From: Bog-159 sp035308525
GTDB lineage: Bacteria > Acidobacteriota > Terriglobia > Bryobacterales > Bryobacteraceae
Assembly (NCBI GenBank): GCA_035308525.1
Contig: DATGGM010000094.1
Coordinates: 1 to 64,000 of the forward strand
Reading direction: 5' to 3'
Length of the DNA: 64,000 nucleotides
Below, one piece after another: positions 1 to 9,078 of the stretch; positions within the stretch are counted from its first letter, which is position 1; every line of letters starts with the position of its first letter. The notes under the pieces were generated by a model. That model was not told the DNA's origin, ran no database searches, and saw nothing but the letters and a program-made list of their open reading frames with translations. The translations under genes were made by a program, and so were the position numbers.

Positions 1-2
1 AA

Positions 3-110
3 TCCCTGCTCAAGACTGGCCGCAAGCGCCTCCTGAAGGGGCTGTGGGCCGCTCCGGATTCGCCGGATGCCCTATGGCTCGGTTACATGGTCTACGGTGG
101 CAGCCACTAA
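3..110 (+). CDS. 3' end of an unidentified protein (partial)
   Basis: An open frame enters from the left edge and ends at TAA 108-110, leaving 35 residues that finish ALWLGYMVYGGSH. The tail is basic first (KTGRKRLLKGLW) and then aromatic and glycine-rich. No start codon is in the window, and the fragment is too short to assign a family. It converges on the gene ending at 121, with only 10 bases between the stops. It is reported because the frame is open to the edge and stops neatly before the neighbour; it could still be a chance frame. Confidence 0.4.
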   Translation, partial: SLLKTGRKRLLKGLWAAPDSPDALWLGYMVYGGSH

Positions 111-120
111 AAGCGGCGAT

Positions 121-1557
121 TCAAGCCGCGACGACGCTTAGACCCGGCTTGTCCAGGGCGGATGTATCCATCATTCCGTCCTGGATCTTGAAGATACCCG
201 GAAACTTGTCTTCCCAGGCCTGGTTCGCTGCCGGTACATACTGGCGCGCGTTGGCTTCGATGGCCGCCACGCCGGGGACATGCGCCGCCAGCCCCGCCGA
301 ATGGATCAGTGACGCGCCGGGGCACGTCAGGTCCTGCACACACAGGAACATCTTGTTCTTCTGCGCCGCAGCGGCCATCAGCAACACCTGGCTTTGACCC
401 TTGCAAGCCTTCAGCGCCACGCCCGAGTAGCCCATTTCACGCGCCAGCATCAGGGTCTCGATGTCCGTGAGCGACTCGTCGATCACCACCGGCCGCAGCT
501 TGGCCGCCGCGTGCATGGTGTTGGCTCGATCCGCCTTCAGGTCGCGCGCGGTGGGCTGCTCTACGTATTGAATCCGGGCGAAGCCTGCCGCCGTTTGTTC
601 TTTCAGCTTGCGCAGGAATTCCAAAAGATACCCCACGTTGGGGCATTGTTCGTTGAAGTCCAGCGAGTAAAACCACTCGGCAACCCCACGCTGGTTTTGC
701 GTTTCCGCGGTGGCCCGGTCGATCTCCACCACCCGCGCCAAGTCCCATCCCAGATCGTTACCCGCCAGCTTGATCTTGATGCGGCGCAGGCCGTTATGGC
801 GGATCCACTCGGGCAGCGTCTCCGGCAGGCCGTCGCCGATCCGCGTGCGAATATCGGAAGCCACGATAGGGTCGGACGCCCCCACGGAGTGATACAGCGC
901 CATGCGCGGCGCAGGCTTCGGCAGCACGTAGCGGCTCAGATACTCGCCCTGGTAATCCCTACCCAGGTAGTGCGACAGATCATACGGCATGTGCGCATCC
1001 GAGTATGTCAGGTAGCTGCTCAGTCCACACGCCTTCCCGTAAGCATCGTGCAAGGCCGCGTCAAACGGGCTGGCCGTTACCAGCACGCAAAGTTTCGGAA
1101 TCGGCTCCGTCAGCTTTAATTCCTGCGACACCTTGGCGCCCGCCTTCAGATACTCGGGCTCCAGCGCACAGTTGATATCCACCGGGTGGCCGGGCTCGCG
1201 ATAGTCGCGCGTGATCCGCGCGATGCGCTCCGCCAGCGCCTTCATGGCGTCCAGGGTCTGGCTATACGGCATGGTCTTCGAGGGAAAGGACCAGGCGTTT
1301 CCCATGGTCATCGATCCGAAGCCGCGCGCCACCTGGCCTTTCCCGGTGCGCACCACGCAGTCGACGTTTAGCAGCGTGACGCGATCCACCGTTTGCGCGC
1401 CGAACCGGTAAGGCGTGCGATAGCGGAAGTCTTCGTAGCTGAACCGGATGTCTTCGATGCGTAACTTCGGACGGTCCACCGCGCTTCGGCAGATGCCGAA
1501 AGCTAACGGCGCTAATGCCGCCGAGCGCACGAATTCGCGGCGGTGCATACCGGACAT
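121..1557 (-). CDS. Tat-exported enolase-superfamily (mandelate racemase/muconate-lactonizing-like) protein
   Basis: 478 aa if started at MSGMHRREF (1557). The twin-arginine motif HRREFVRSAA followed by an apolar stretch marks a Tat signal, so the enzyme should fold in the cytoplasm and act in the periplasm. The rest reads as an enolase-superfamily barrel: a KIK base motif near residue 261, metal ligands Asp in SLDFN (about 300), Glu in YVEQP (333) and Asp in VIDES (360), and Lys in LKACKG (383-386). These enzymes abstract a proton alpha to a carboxylate; the substrate (for example a sugar acid) cannot be read from sequence. A longer upstream start (1671) would run deep into the divergent gene and bury the Tat signal, so it was not used. 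The divergent neighbour begins close by at 1597. Confidence 0.82.
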   Translation of the reverse strand: MSGMHRREFVRSAALAPLAFGICRSAVDRPKLRIEDIRFSYEDFRYRTPYRFGAQTVDRVTLLNVDCVVRTGKGQVARGFGSMTMGNAWSFPSKTMPYSQTLDAMKALAERIARITRDYREPGHPVDINCALEPEYLKAGAKVSQELKLTEPIPKLCVLVTASPFDAALHDAYGKACGLSSYLTYSDAHMPYDLSHYLGRDYQGEYLSRYVLPKPAPRMALYHSVGASDPIVASDIRTRIGDGLPETLPEWIRHNGLRRIKIKLAGNDLGWDLARVVEIDRATAETQNQRGVAEWFYSLDFNEQCPNVGYLLEFLRKLKEQTAAGFARIQYVEQPTARDLKADRANTMHAAAKLRPVVIDESLTDIETLMLAREMGYSGVALKACKGQSQVLLMAAAAQKNKMFLCVQDLTCPGASLIHSAGLAAHVPGVAAIEANARQYVPAANQAWEDKFPGIFKIQDGMMDTSALDKPGLSVVAA

Positions 1558-1596
1558 GATATCCTGTTCGTCAAAGTCCTGAGCCAGACCAATCCA

Positions 1597-2835
1597 GTGA
1601 GACTTGCCTGTCTGACCGTGCTTGCGGTATCCCTGTCCGCCCAGGACCCCCAGGGCATGCCCGGCATGCACGACAGGAACGGCATGAATCCACCCGGCAT
1701 GCTTCTGATGAATCTTTCCTCCGGTACCTCAGCGAACCCGGAGTCATGGCCGATGCCCATGGTGATGGTGCAACCCGGTGGCTGGAGCACCATGTTCATG
1801 GGGGTTGCCTTTCTGTCGGATATCCAGCAATCCGGCCCGCGGGGCGGCGACAAACTGTATTCCACCAACTGGTTCATGGCGGCGGCCCAGCATCGCGCCG
1901 GCGCCCGTGGCGCATTCCAGGCGGTGCTCATGCTGAGCCTGGAACCCGCCACCGTCACCGATCGCCGTTACCCACTGCTCTTTCAAACCGGCGAGACCGC
2001 CTACGGCCTGCCGCTCATTGACGCCCAGCATCCCCACAATTTCATCATGGCTCTGGGATTCCACTACGCCTATCAGCTTGGCGAAAACACCACGCTGGAC
2101 GCCTATGTGGCTCCCGTAGGCGATCCCGCGCTCGGCCCCGTGGCCTTCCCGCATCGCGCCTCGGCCGCTGAGCTGCCGCAAGCCCCCATCTCGCACCACT
2201 GGCAGGATTCCACGCACATCGCCGACGACGTGGTGACTCTGGGAATCTCGCACAAAAGGATCAAGCTGGAGGCCAGCGGCTTCCATGGGGCCGAGCCCGG
2301 CGAAAACCGCTGGATCATCGAGGCGGGTCCCATCGACTCCTGGTCCGCACGCCTCTGGTTCTTCCCGTCGGCGAACTGGGCGGCCCAGGTCTCAGCCGGC
2401 CGCCTCGCGCATCCTGAAGCGCTGGAACCGGGCGATCAGGTGCGCACCACCGCGTCGCTCGCGTACACCAAGCCAATGCACGGTGGGGGTTGGTCGACCA
2501 GCCTGATCTGGGGGCGCAACCACAGCACTGCCACGTTCCGTAATTCGAACGCGTACCTGGCGGAATCCGTGTTGCCGGTTACCCGCCGGAACTTCATCAC
2601 CGGCCGCTTCGAGCTGGTGGATAAAGACGAGCTGTTTATCGCCGCCTTCAACGGCCGCGTATTCCGCATCGGTGCCTACACCCTCGGTTACACGCGCGAC
2701 ATCGATCTGTTCCGGCATGTGGAGACCGGTGTGGGTGCGAACTTCACGGCGTATTCGCTCCCCCCGGCAATCCAGCATTATTACAGCGAGCATCCGGCAG
2801 GCGGCAATGTCTTTGTTCGTTTCCGGCTCCGTTGA
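1597..2835 (+). CDS. Met/His-rich secreted, probably outer-membrane beta-barrel protein of unknown function
   Basis: 412 aa from GTG 1597, which gives a compact signal peptide (VRLACLTVLAVSLSAQ). An ATG at 1543 in the same frame would overlap the divergent start at 1557, so 1597 is preferred. The mature N-terminus is rich in methionine (MPGMHDRNGMNPPGM; later PMPMVMVQPGG) and the middle has several histidines (DAQHPHNF, SHHWQD, STHIADD). The remainder alternates polar and aromatic residues, as in outer-membrane barrels, and ends in FVRFRLR. I do not recognise a characterised family. Met- and His-rich segments suggest copper or another soft metal, but no copper gene is adjacent. Convergent with the gene ending at 2853. 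Confidence 0.75.
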   Translation: MRLACLTVLAVSLSAQDPQGMPGMHDRNGMNPPGMLLMNLSSGTSANPESWPMPMVMVQPGGWSTMFMGVAFLSDIQQSGPRGGDKLYSTNWFMAAAQHRAGARGAFQAVLMLSLEPATVTDRRYPLLFQTGETAYGLPLIDAQHPHNFIMALGFHYAYQLGENTTLDAYVAPVGDPALGPVAFPHRASAAELPQAPISHHWQDSTHIADDVVTLGISHKRIKLEASGFHGAEPGENRWIIEAGPIDSWSARLWFFPSANWAAQVSAGRLAHPEALEPGDQVRTTASLAYTKPMHGGGWSTSLIWGRNHSTATFRNSNAYLAESVLPVTRRNFITGRFELVDKDELFIAAFNGRVFRIGAYTLGYTRDIDLFRHVETGVGANFTAYSLPPAIQHYYSEHPAGGNVFVRFRLR

Positions 2836-2852
2836 GCGATGCCGGTGGCGGA

Positions 2853-3956
2853 TTACCGGGCGGCCGCCTTCTTCGGTACGGGGTGCGACTTGCGCCACTC
2901 CTGCCAATCCTTGGTCACCGCCTTCACCATGGCCTCCGCCGCCTGGGCCAGCCACCCCTCCGGGCGCCTCTTCAGGTCCGCCAGAATGGCGCGGCTCTTC
3001 TTACTGCCCAGGTGTACGTTAGCGGTTTCAAATCCCATAGCATGGAGCAGAACTCTTTCGTCGTGGCCCTTCGGTAACTCCGTCAGCTCGATGCGGGAAC
3101 AGTCCGGCGCCAGGCGGCGCACGATCCACTTGCCCTTCAATTTCACATAAGGGTCGCAGCAGCGCACCGCGGTGTCTAGAATCTCCTGATAATTGATGCG
3201 TGCGGAGCCCTTGCAGCCGCCGGCCCACCAGCAGGCCGAAGGCGCCATCGCCTTGGCCTCGCGCGCGATGTTGCCGGCGTGCCATTCGGCCAGCGCCACA
3301 AAACGCTGGCGTCCCAGGCTTCCCAGTCCGGCCACGCGCTGCACATACCGCCGCGGCAGTGTGGGATCGGGCAGCATGCGCGAGATGCCCTTTTCCGCTC
3401 CGGCGGGAATCATGCCCTTCACCGGCCTGCATTTCTGGAGCTTGTCCCAAAAGCCGCACACATCCTTGAGCCGGTGTACCGCCATCTCGCGCAGCACGTT
3501 GTGGTGCTCCGCTAGCACGAACGGCCGCCCGCCGCAGGCCAGCGACTGGGTATAGCCTTCGAGTATCACGCTTGCGGCGTCCCTCGGGTCGAGGGCTGTA
3601 CGGCTGTCCGACAGCGCCGTATGCGCGCTGGTTGCCAGCCGCACCAGGTCGTGAGTGTATGGCAGACGCCAGGCCTCGTCAAAGTCGTTGATGCCCCAGA
3701 TCAGCCTGCCTTCGGAGTCGCGCCACGTCCCGAAATTCTCCACGTGCAGATCGCCGACCGCCAGCACTTCCGCGGCGGACTTGAGATCCTCGCATACCGC
3801 CGGCCACATCTGCGCCCAGCGGTAGTAGGTCGCGCGCAGAAAAGGAAAGAAAGTGGCCGACATGGCCGCGTGTTTGGCGGCCAGGTCGCTGGCAACGACG
3901 GTTAGTTCCCGTGCCAGCCACTCCTCGTAGCGCACGGTGGCTTTCTCGATTTTCAT
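2853..3956 (-). CDS. DUF2252 family protein
   Basis: 367 aa. The segment VGDLHVENFGTW, followed by INDFDEAWRLPYTHDLVRLA, is the DUF2252 signature. This family has an aminoglycoside-phosphotransferase/kinase-like fold: an HxEN loop and a downstream DFD that resembles the kinase metal-binding Asp. The biochemical role is not established; phosphotransfer is an inference from fold. The gene follows the sixA-like gene by 13 bases. The TAA stop of that gene lies inside a TATAAT (3969-3974) placed 12 bases before this ATG, so the gene may have its own promoter with a leader of about five bases. Confidence 0.85.
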   Translation of the reverse strand: MKIEKATVRYEEWLARELTVVASDLAAKHAAMSATFFPFLRATYYRWAQMWPAVCEDLKSAAEVLAVGDLHVENFGTWRDSEGRLIWGINDFDEAWRLPYTHDLVRLATSAHTALSDSRTALDPRDAASVILEGYTQSLACGGRPFVLAEHHNVLREMAVHRLKDVCGFWDKLQKCRPVKGMIPAGAEKGISRMLPDPTLPRRYVQRVAGLGSLGRQRFVALAEWHAGNIAREAKAMAPSACWWAGGCKGSARINYQEILDTAVRCCDPYVKLKGKWIVRRLAPDCSRIELTELPKGHDERVLLHAMGFETANVHLGSKKSRAILADLKRRPEGWLAQAAEAMVKAVTKDWQEWRKSHPVPKKAAAR

Positions 3957-3968
3957 AACAGCCGAAGT

Positions 3969-3974
3969 ATTATA
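3969..3974 (-). promoter_or_regulatory. TATAAT -10 box before the DUF2252 gene
   Basis: A perfect TATAAT reading on the minus strand ends 12 bases before the ATG at 3956 and includes the stop codon of the upstream gene. Transcription would start about five bases before the ATG. No good -35 was seen at 17 bases. Confidence 0.4.
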
Positions 3975-4446
3975 CCAGTCGCGGCGTCAGCATCCATTTC
4001 AGGATGCCGTGCGGTTGTCCGCTGAAGGTCTCCTGATCGATGCGCACCAGGGCCGCCTTCTTCAGATCGACCTGCAGTGACGGAGCGCCCAGCAGATGCG
4101 CCACTGTCATGCCCAGCAGGGGTTCGTGGCCTGCCAGCAGCAGCGCCTCCTCCCGACGCCGGGCGCAGATCAACTCCCACACGGCTTTGGGCGTCGACTC
4201 CGGCACAAGAATGTCGCTCTCCACGATCTTCTTGCACTCCAGCACCTGTCCGGCAATCTGGGCCGTCTGCAACGCGCGGCGATAGGGGCTGGTCAGAATC
4301 AGCGTAGGCTGCACGCCCGCTTCGCGTGCCCGCTCCAGCACGGCGCGCAGCTTTTCCCGGCCGGCGTCGGTCAGGGCACGTTCGGAGTCCGGAGCGCCGG
4401 CCTTGGGCTCATCCGCAATTCCATGGCGTAAGACGTAGATCTCCAT
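3970..4446 (-). CDS. sixA: SixA-type histidine phosphatase
   Basis: 158 aa. It opens with MEIYVLRHGIAD, the RHG catalytic motif of the histidine phosphatase superfamily, and carries LILTSPYRRALQTA (second Arg pocket) and LLLAGHEPLL (second catalytic His). Length and motif order fit SixA, which dephosphorylates phosphohistidine on phosphorelay or PTS proteins in the cytoplasm; related small phosphatases cannot be excluded. ATG 4446 was chosen because RHG normally lies within the first ten residues. A GTG at 4470 in the same frame shares its G with the TAG stop of the upstream carboxypeptidase, so a translationally coupled longer start is possible. Confidence 0.82.
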   Translation of the reverse strand: MEIYVLRHGIADEPKAGAPDSERALTDAGREKLRAVLERAREAGVQPTLILTSPYRRALQTAQIAGQVLECKKIVESDILVPESTPKAVWELICARRREEALLLAGHEPLLGMTVAHLLGAPSLQVDLKKAALVRIDQETFSGQPHGILKWMLTPRLV

Positions 4447-4469
4447 TGGGGCATCCGCGCTGCTGCCCA

Positions 4470-6806
4470 CTAATATAACAATGCGTTGAAGAACAGCTTG
4501 AACGTCTGATAGCTTTGCGCGCGATACTGCGGCCGCATGCCAAACAGAATGATATGTCCCGCGCCCAGCCGGGCGTCCACCAGCGCCGCCTTCCCCGCCA
4601 GATACTTCTCTCCCAACAGCCAGCCGGAAGCCAGCAGGTTGGCATCTGGATAGCGCACCGGAGCCGGCAATTCCGTATCCCAGGCGGGGCTCAGCTCCGA
4701 CCAGATGGCCAGGTCTTCCGGCAAACCCGCTGCTAACGGATGGTGCACGTCGAGGCGCGCGTTCAGTAGCGAGCCGGGCGAATAGTACTCGCTGTTTGCG
4801 ACGCCCTTTACCACGTTCCGCGCGGCCACGCCCAGATGGTTGATGGCGTACTCCGTCGCGCGGTTCAGGAAGATCAGCGTACCGCCCGCGGTCGAAAAAT
4901 CGCGCAGGGCATCCGCGCCCGCCGGTCCTAATCCGCCGCTGAATTCGGGCGGCATAGCGTCCACCCGGTAGCCGTTCTCCATGGACTCGGCCGTGGCATC
5001 CGGGAACACGATCACGTCGAAATGCTTTCGCAAACCGCCGGCCTGAACCTGGCTGTTCCGCAGCGACGTGTAAGCGAAGCCGAACTCCTCCAGCAGCCAG
5101 CGGGTCCAGCCCTCGTCGTTGTTGGGTATGAAGCTGCGATACAGGCCGATACGCGGGCGCTCGATTCTCTTCCCGCCGGGCACTCCACCCAACGCGAAAT
5201 CACCGTTCTCCGGATGCCGCCACACAGGGAGGCCCGCTGCCCACGCCCGGTTGATCTCCCGCCACGCGTCACTGTCCGAAGCCGCCAGGGTCGGCGGCTG
5301 ACGCGAAACGAAGCCAATTGAGAGGCCCGCCATCGGCGATTCCACCGCATCCACCCGTACACCCATCAGCAGCGGCAGCGTATGCGCCGTTACATCGTAG
5401 GGCCGCTGCGGCGGACCGCCCGGATACAGCCGCATCTCTGGGTAATGCTGCCGCTCCAGCAGCGCCTTGGCCCAGCCGCTGTATGGCTGTGCCATTCGGA
5501 TCACGTGATCCCCGGCGGCGTTATGCTCAATCTCCACCTGCCCGAACATCAGCGTCTCCACCAGTTTCCGCGTGGCGCCGGGGTCGCGCTGCTTCGCCGG
5601 AATCACAAACCCCCATGGCGATTTCCGGGCCGCCTGCCGTTCGCCGATCTTATAGAAATTGCGCAACAGTTCTTCGCGATGAATCGCCGCCTGGTACAGG
5701 CACGATTCCATGGCGATCAACTGGTCGTCCACAATGTCGCGCAGACGCCAGACGCCGCCCGCCCACGGCTCCAGAAAATTCCAGCTGCGCTCCTGCGCGT
5801 TGTATCCCAGCGCGTTGCGAGCCAGTTTGCCGGCTTCCACCGTGATGGGGCTGGCCAGCTTCGCGCTGGCCGACTCGGTCAGGATGCGCATGCCTCCATG
5901 GAAAGCCTGGTAGTGCCGCGACGGCGTCCAGAAATCGTACATCGCATGGATCGCCACTCCCGTCTGCCCGGCCGCCGTCAGGTCCGCCGCCATGGCTGTC
6001 CCGATCATGTTGGATTCCTGCATCAGGATGGCGTCGATGTTCGGCTCGATGGGATCCAGCCACGGCGGCACAAAAATGCGCGCCTCATTCGAACCCATCT
6101 GGTGCACGTCGTAAACGATCTGCGGATGCCACACGTTGTGCAGCTTGGAAATGGTCAGTTGGGTTTCCTTCTGCGTGAACATGTACCAGTCGCGATTGTT
6201 GTCGTGCCCGACGTACTTCTGGTAAAGCTCGGGAGGCCCCGTGCCCTCGAAAGGCGTGCCCAGCGTGCGTCTGTACCAGCGCGTCACTATGTCCACGCCA
6301 TCCGGGTTGAGCGAGGGCACCAGCAGAAAAATCGTATTCTGCAGGATCGCGCGAAAGCGCGGCTTATCCTCGGTCAGCAAACGGTAAGCCAGCTCCAGGG
6401 CGGTCTGCGTCGAAGCCAGCTCGGTCGCGTGGATCGAGCACGTAATCAACACCACCGTCTTCCCCTCGGCAGCCAGCCTCTCGGCTTCGGTCTCCGAAGT
6501 CAGTCGGGGATTAGCGAGCCGCCGCTGAATTTCCCTGTATCGATCCAGGTGCTGCAACGTATCTGGGGACGCGACAGTGGCGGCGAGAAACGGGCGGCCC
6601 TCGGTGCTCTTGCCCAACTCGTCCACCCGGATGCGGTCGCTGCCGGCTTCGACCGCTCGAAAATACGACACGACCTTGTCCCAATCGAGGACCAGATGGT
6701 CCGCGCCCATGCGCGAGCCGAAGTAGGCCTCCGGCGAAGGCACCGTCCCCGCCATGCTGGAGCCGGCCAGCAGCAGACACAGCCCCAGCGCGGAACGCAG
6801 CCTCAC
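4470..6806 (-). CDS. Secreted M14-family zinc carboxypeptidase
   Basis: 778 aa with a signal peptide (LRSALGLCLLLAGSSMAG). The M14 core is clear: zinc ligands H126 and E129 in CSIHATE, the substrate loop PSLNPDGVD, NNRDWY, and a third zinc-ligand candidate His in VYDVHQMG. The domain spans roughly residues 40-400. The C-terminal third includes VIVFPDATAESM and LIFLNRATEYAI and resembles the glutamine-amidotransferase-like extension seen in large bacterial M14 proteins. It probably trims peptides in the periplasm or outside the cell. The start ATG overlaps the stop of the aminotransferase gene (ATGA at 6803-6806), so the two are cotranslated. Confidence 0.87.
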   Translation of the reverse strand: MRLRSALGLCLLLAGSSMAGTVPSPEAYFGSRMGADHLVLDWDKVVSYFRAVEAGSDRIRVDELGKSTEGRPFLAATVASPDTLQHLDRYREIQRRLANPRLTSETEAERLAAEGKTVVLITCSIHATELASTQTALELAYRLLTEDKPRFRAILQNTIFLLVPSLNPDGVDIVTRWYRRTLGTPFEGTGPPELYQKYVGHDNNRDWYMFTQKETQLTISKLHNVWHPQIVYDVHQMGSNEARIFVPPWLDPIEPNIDAILMQESNMIGTAMAADLTAAGQTGVAIHAMYDFWTPSRHYQAFHGGMRILTESASAKLASPITVEAGKLARNALGYNAQERSWNFLEPWAGGVWRLRDIVDDQLIAMESCLYQAAIHREELLRNFYKIGERQAARKSPWGFVIPAKQRDPGATRKLVETLMFGQVEIEHNAAGDHVIRMAQPYSGWAKALLERQHYPEMRLYPGGPPQRPYDVTAHTLPLLMGVRVDAVESPMAGLSIGFVSRQPPTLAASDSDAWREINRAWAAGLPVWRHPENGDFALGGVPGGKRIERPRIGLYRSFIPNNDEGWTRWLLEEFGFAYTSLRNSQVQAGGLRKHFDVIVFPDATAESMENGYRVDAMPPEFSGGLGPAGADALRDFSTAGGTLIFLNRATEYAINHLGVAARNVVKGVANSEYYSPGSLLNARLDVHHPLAAGLPEDLAIWSELSPAWDTELPAPVRYPDANLLASGWLLGEKYLAGKAALVDARLGAGHIILFGMRPQYRAQSYQTFKLFFNALLY

Positions 6807-7945
6807 GGCAGCGCCTCCAGCATCCGGCCGATGTCATCCGGGCTGATGTAGAAATGTGGTGAAACCCGCACCCACCCCTGCCGCGGCGCGGCGGTGATCC
6901 CGGCGGCCCGCAGCCGGGCCACGATATCCTCCGCCGGCAGACCCGCCCGGCGAAAGCTGACAATTCCCGCTCCACTCGATGCGGTCCGGGCTGCCAGGAC
7001 CTCATAGCCCCTCCCCTGCACCCCATCGGCGATCAAATCGCCCAGATCCCGCACTGCCTGCGCGATATTCTCTACGCCGACCTCCAGCAGGAACTCGATC
7101 GACGCCCGCAGCCCGTAGCAGCCGATCGTATTCAGGCTGCCGCACTCGTAACGTCCGGCATCCGCCCGCAGGGTCATGTCGCGAGATGCATAATCGGCAT
7201 ACCCCGCTACGTTGGTCCAGCCGAATTCCCTAGGTTCCACGGAATCCTGGAACTCCCGGGAAACAAACAGGATCGCGCAACCTTCCGCCCCCAGCAGCCA
7301 TTTATGCCCGTCCGCCGCCAGCGCGTCGATATGCGCACGCCGCACGTCCACCGGAAATGCCCCCAGGCCCTGGATGGCGTCCACCACAAACGCGCAGTGA
7401 TGGCGGTGGCAGATCTCCCCGATGGCCTCCAGACCCACCCGGTGGCCGCTCAGATACTGTACGAAGCTGACCGCCAGCAGCCTGGCTCCCCGGCAAGCCT
7501 GATCGATGCGGTCCAGCGGATCCAGGCAGGAAAGCCATTCCACCCGGACCCCGGTCTCCTCCAGCCGCTTCCAGGGATAGTAGTTGGATGGGAACTCCTC
7601 GCGAAAGGCCACGATCTTGTCGCCCGGCCGCCAATCGACGCCTATAGCGATGGTCGAGATCCCTTCGGACGTATTTTTCATCAGCGCGATCTCGCTCTTA
7701 TCCGCCCCTATCAGGCGGGCCGCTGTTACGCGCAATCCTTCGTAAGTCTCGAGCCACTGATCGTAGTGCAGGCTGCCGAACTCCATGGCATCCGCCGCGA
7801 ACCAGCGCATAGCGTCGGCCGCCCGCCTGCAAAGCGGCGACACCGCGGCATGGTTTAAATAAATCAGGCGCTGCCGTACCGGAAACTGGTCCCCGTACTG
7901 GATCCAGAGCTCATTTTGCGATTTTGCAACCGTTTCGAAACCCAT
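6803..7945 (-). CDS. Class V aminotransferase-fold PLP enzyme (cysteine-desulfurase-like)
   Basis: 380 aa. The fold-type I PLP site is visible: MKNTSEGIST near the phosphate-binding turn, VVDAIQGLGAFPVD with the ring-stacking Asp, and ADGHKWLLGAEG with the Schiff-base Lys (about 215). The C-terminus ends in the small domain (GWVRVSPHFYIS). Relatives include cysteine desulfurases, isopenicillin-N epimerases and kynureninases; no SUF/ISC partners are nearby, so the substrate is unknown. Three in-frame starts lie at 7951 (GTG), 7948 and 7945 (ATG). A TATAGT at 7953-7958 sits seven bases before 7945, matching the spacing of other genes here, so 7945 is chosen. Confidence 0.82.
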   Translation of the reverse strand: MGFETVAKSQNELWIQYGDQFPVRQRLIYLNHAAVSPLCRRAADAMRWFAADAMEFGSLHYDQWLETYEGLRVTAARLIGADKSEIALMKNTSEGISTIAIGVDWRPGDKIVAFREEFPSNYYPWKRLEETGVRVEWLSCLDPLDRIDQACRGARLLAVSFVQYLSGHRVGLEAIGEICHRHHCAFVVDAIQGLGAFPVDVRRAHIDALAADGHKWLLGAEGCAILFVSREFQDSVEPREFGWTNVAGYADYASRDMTLRADAGRYECGSLNTIGCYGLRASIEFLLEVGVENIAQAVRDLGDLIADGVQGRGYEVLAARTASSGAGIVSFRRAGLPAEDIVARLRAAGITAAPRQGWVRVSPHFYISPDDIGRMLEALP

Positions 7946-7952
7946 CATCACG

Positions 7953-7958
7953 ACTATA
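7953..7958 (-). promoter_or_regulatory. TATAGT -10 box, leaderless arrangement
   Basis: TATAGT reads toward the aminotransferase gene and ends seven bases before ATG 7945, which puts the expected start of transcription at the initiation codon. The divergent M48 gene starts 41 bases away at 7986, so this short gap holds two promoters. Confidence 0.45.
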
Positions 7959-7985
7959 CGTTAAAATGCCTTTAAGGAGACGTCC

Positions 7986-8957
7986 ATGCGGCGATTTCGC
8001 ACAGGTACGCTGATAGTAGTTCTGTCCCTAACCGCCGCGTTAGCCGACGATAAAAAAGACGATCCCAGCCAGATCGGCAACCGGGACGTGGGCAAAGGGC
8101 TGAATTGCTACTCCATCGAGAAAGAGATTGCGATGGGCAAGCAACTGGCCGGGGAAGTCCAGCGGCAGGCCAAGATGATGGACGATCCCATCATCACCGA
8201 GTATGTGAACCGGGTGGGCCAGAACCTGGCGCGCAACTCCGATGGCAAAGTCCCGTTCACTTTCCAGGTGATCGACGATCCGGCCTTGAACGCCTTCGCG
8301 CTCCCGGGCGGGTTCATCTTTGTCAACACAGGTCTGATGACCGCTGCCGAGACGGAGGCGGAAATGGCCAGTGCTATGGCGCACGAAATCGCCCACGTAG
8401 CCGCGCGGCACATGACCCGGCAAGCCTGCCGGGCTCAGGTGGCTAATATCGCCAGCCTGCCCCTCATTCTTTTGGGAGGGTGGGGCGGTTATGCCATCCG
8501 GCAAGCCGCCAGCGTGGCTATCCCTATGACTTTTCTGTCATTTTCGCGCGGCTATGAGGCGGAAGCAGACTACCTGGGGCTGCAGTACCTGTACGCCGCT
8601 GGTTACGACCCCACGGCCTCGATCGACATGTTTGAGAAGATGACGTCGCTCGAAAAGCGGAAACCCGGCTCGATAGCCAAGGTCTTTTCGACCCATCCCA
8701 TGAATGACGACCGGCTGAAGAAAACCCAGGCGGAGATTGAGAAGATCCTGCCCCAACGGCCGGAATATGTGGTAAATACCTCGGAATACGCCGCCGTGCG
8801 GGGCCGTCTGCTGGACATTCAGAACCAGCGCAAGATGCGCTCCACCGACAGAGACCCCAAAGCACCGGTACTACGCCGCGCGCCGGGCGCCGGGGACCCC
8901 GCCGATCCCCCGGGCGACGACCGCCCCACTATCAAACGACGGGATTTAGAGGAGTAA
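7986..8957 (+). CDS. Secreted M48-family metalloprotease, copy 1
   Basis: 323 aa with a signal peptide (RTGTLIVVLSLTAALA). HEIAHVAARH holds zinc ligands H133 and H137 and catalytic E134; the third ligand is probably Glu in YEAEADYLGLQYL (about 193). The segment FALPGGFIFVNTG is typical of BepA/LoiP-type M48 enzymes, which act on outer-membrane proteins in the periplasm. A good ribosome site (AAGGAG, 7974-7979) precedes ATG 7986. The C-terminal tail is basic and proline-rich with two related motifs (PVLRRAPG and RPTIKRRD) that recur in the next gene. The two genes are clear paralogues in tandem. Confidence 0.9.
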   Translation: MRRFRTGTLIVVLSLTAALADDKKDDPSQIGNRDVGKGLNCYSIEKEIAMGKQLAGEVQRQAKMMDDPIITEYVNRVGQNLARNSDGKVPFTFQVIDDPALNAFALPGGFIFVNTGLMTAAETEAEMASAMAHEIAHVAARHMTRQACRAQVANIASLPLILLGGWGGYAIRQAASVAIPMTFLSFSRGYEAEADYLGLQYLYAAGYDPTASIDMFEKMTSLEKRKPGSIAKVFSTHPMNDDRLKKTQAEIEKILPQRPEYVVNTSEYAAVRGRLLDIQNQRKMRSTDRDPKAPVLRRAPGAGDPADPPGDDRPTIKRRDLEE

Positions 8958-9050
8958 CCCGCCGGGCCTCCCGCACGTATAGAATTCAGCGGCACAGGTA
9001 CACCCAACTGGTTTTGCAAAGATTTAGCTGTATGCGTCCGCGTTTGGGCT

Positions 9051-9070
9051 TATAGTGAAAGTAATAGGAG
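9051..9070 (+). promoter_or_regulatory. -10 box and ribosome site of the second M48 gene
   Basis: TATAGT at 9051-9056 is followed by AGGAG at 9066-9070, eight bases before ATG 9079. A GTG at 9055 in the same frame lies inside the -10 box and is rejected as a start. This gives the second protease its own promoter in the 121-base gap. No convincing -35 was found. Confidence 0.45.
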
Positions 9071-9078
9071 TTGCACCC

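Noticed and set aside
1558..1671. Longer N-terminus of the enolase-superfamily protein
   Set aside because: It would put 38 residues in front of a clear Tat signal and overlap the divergent gene.
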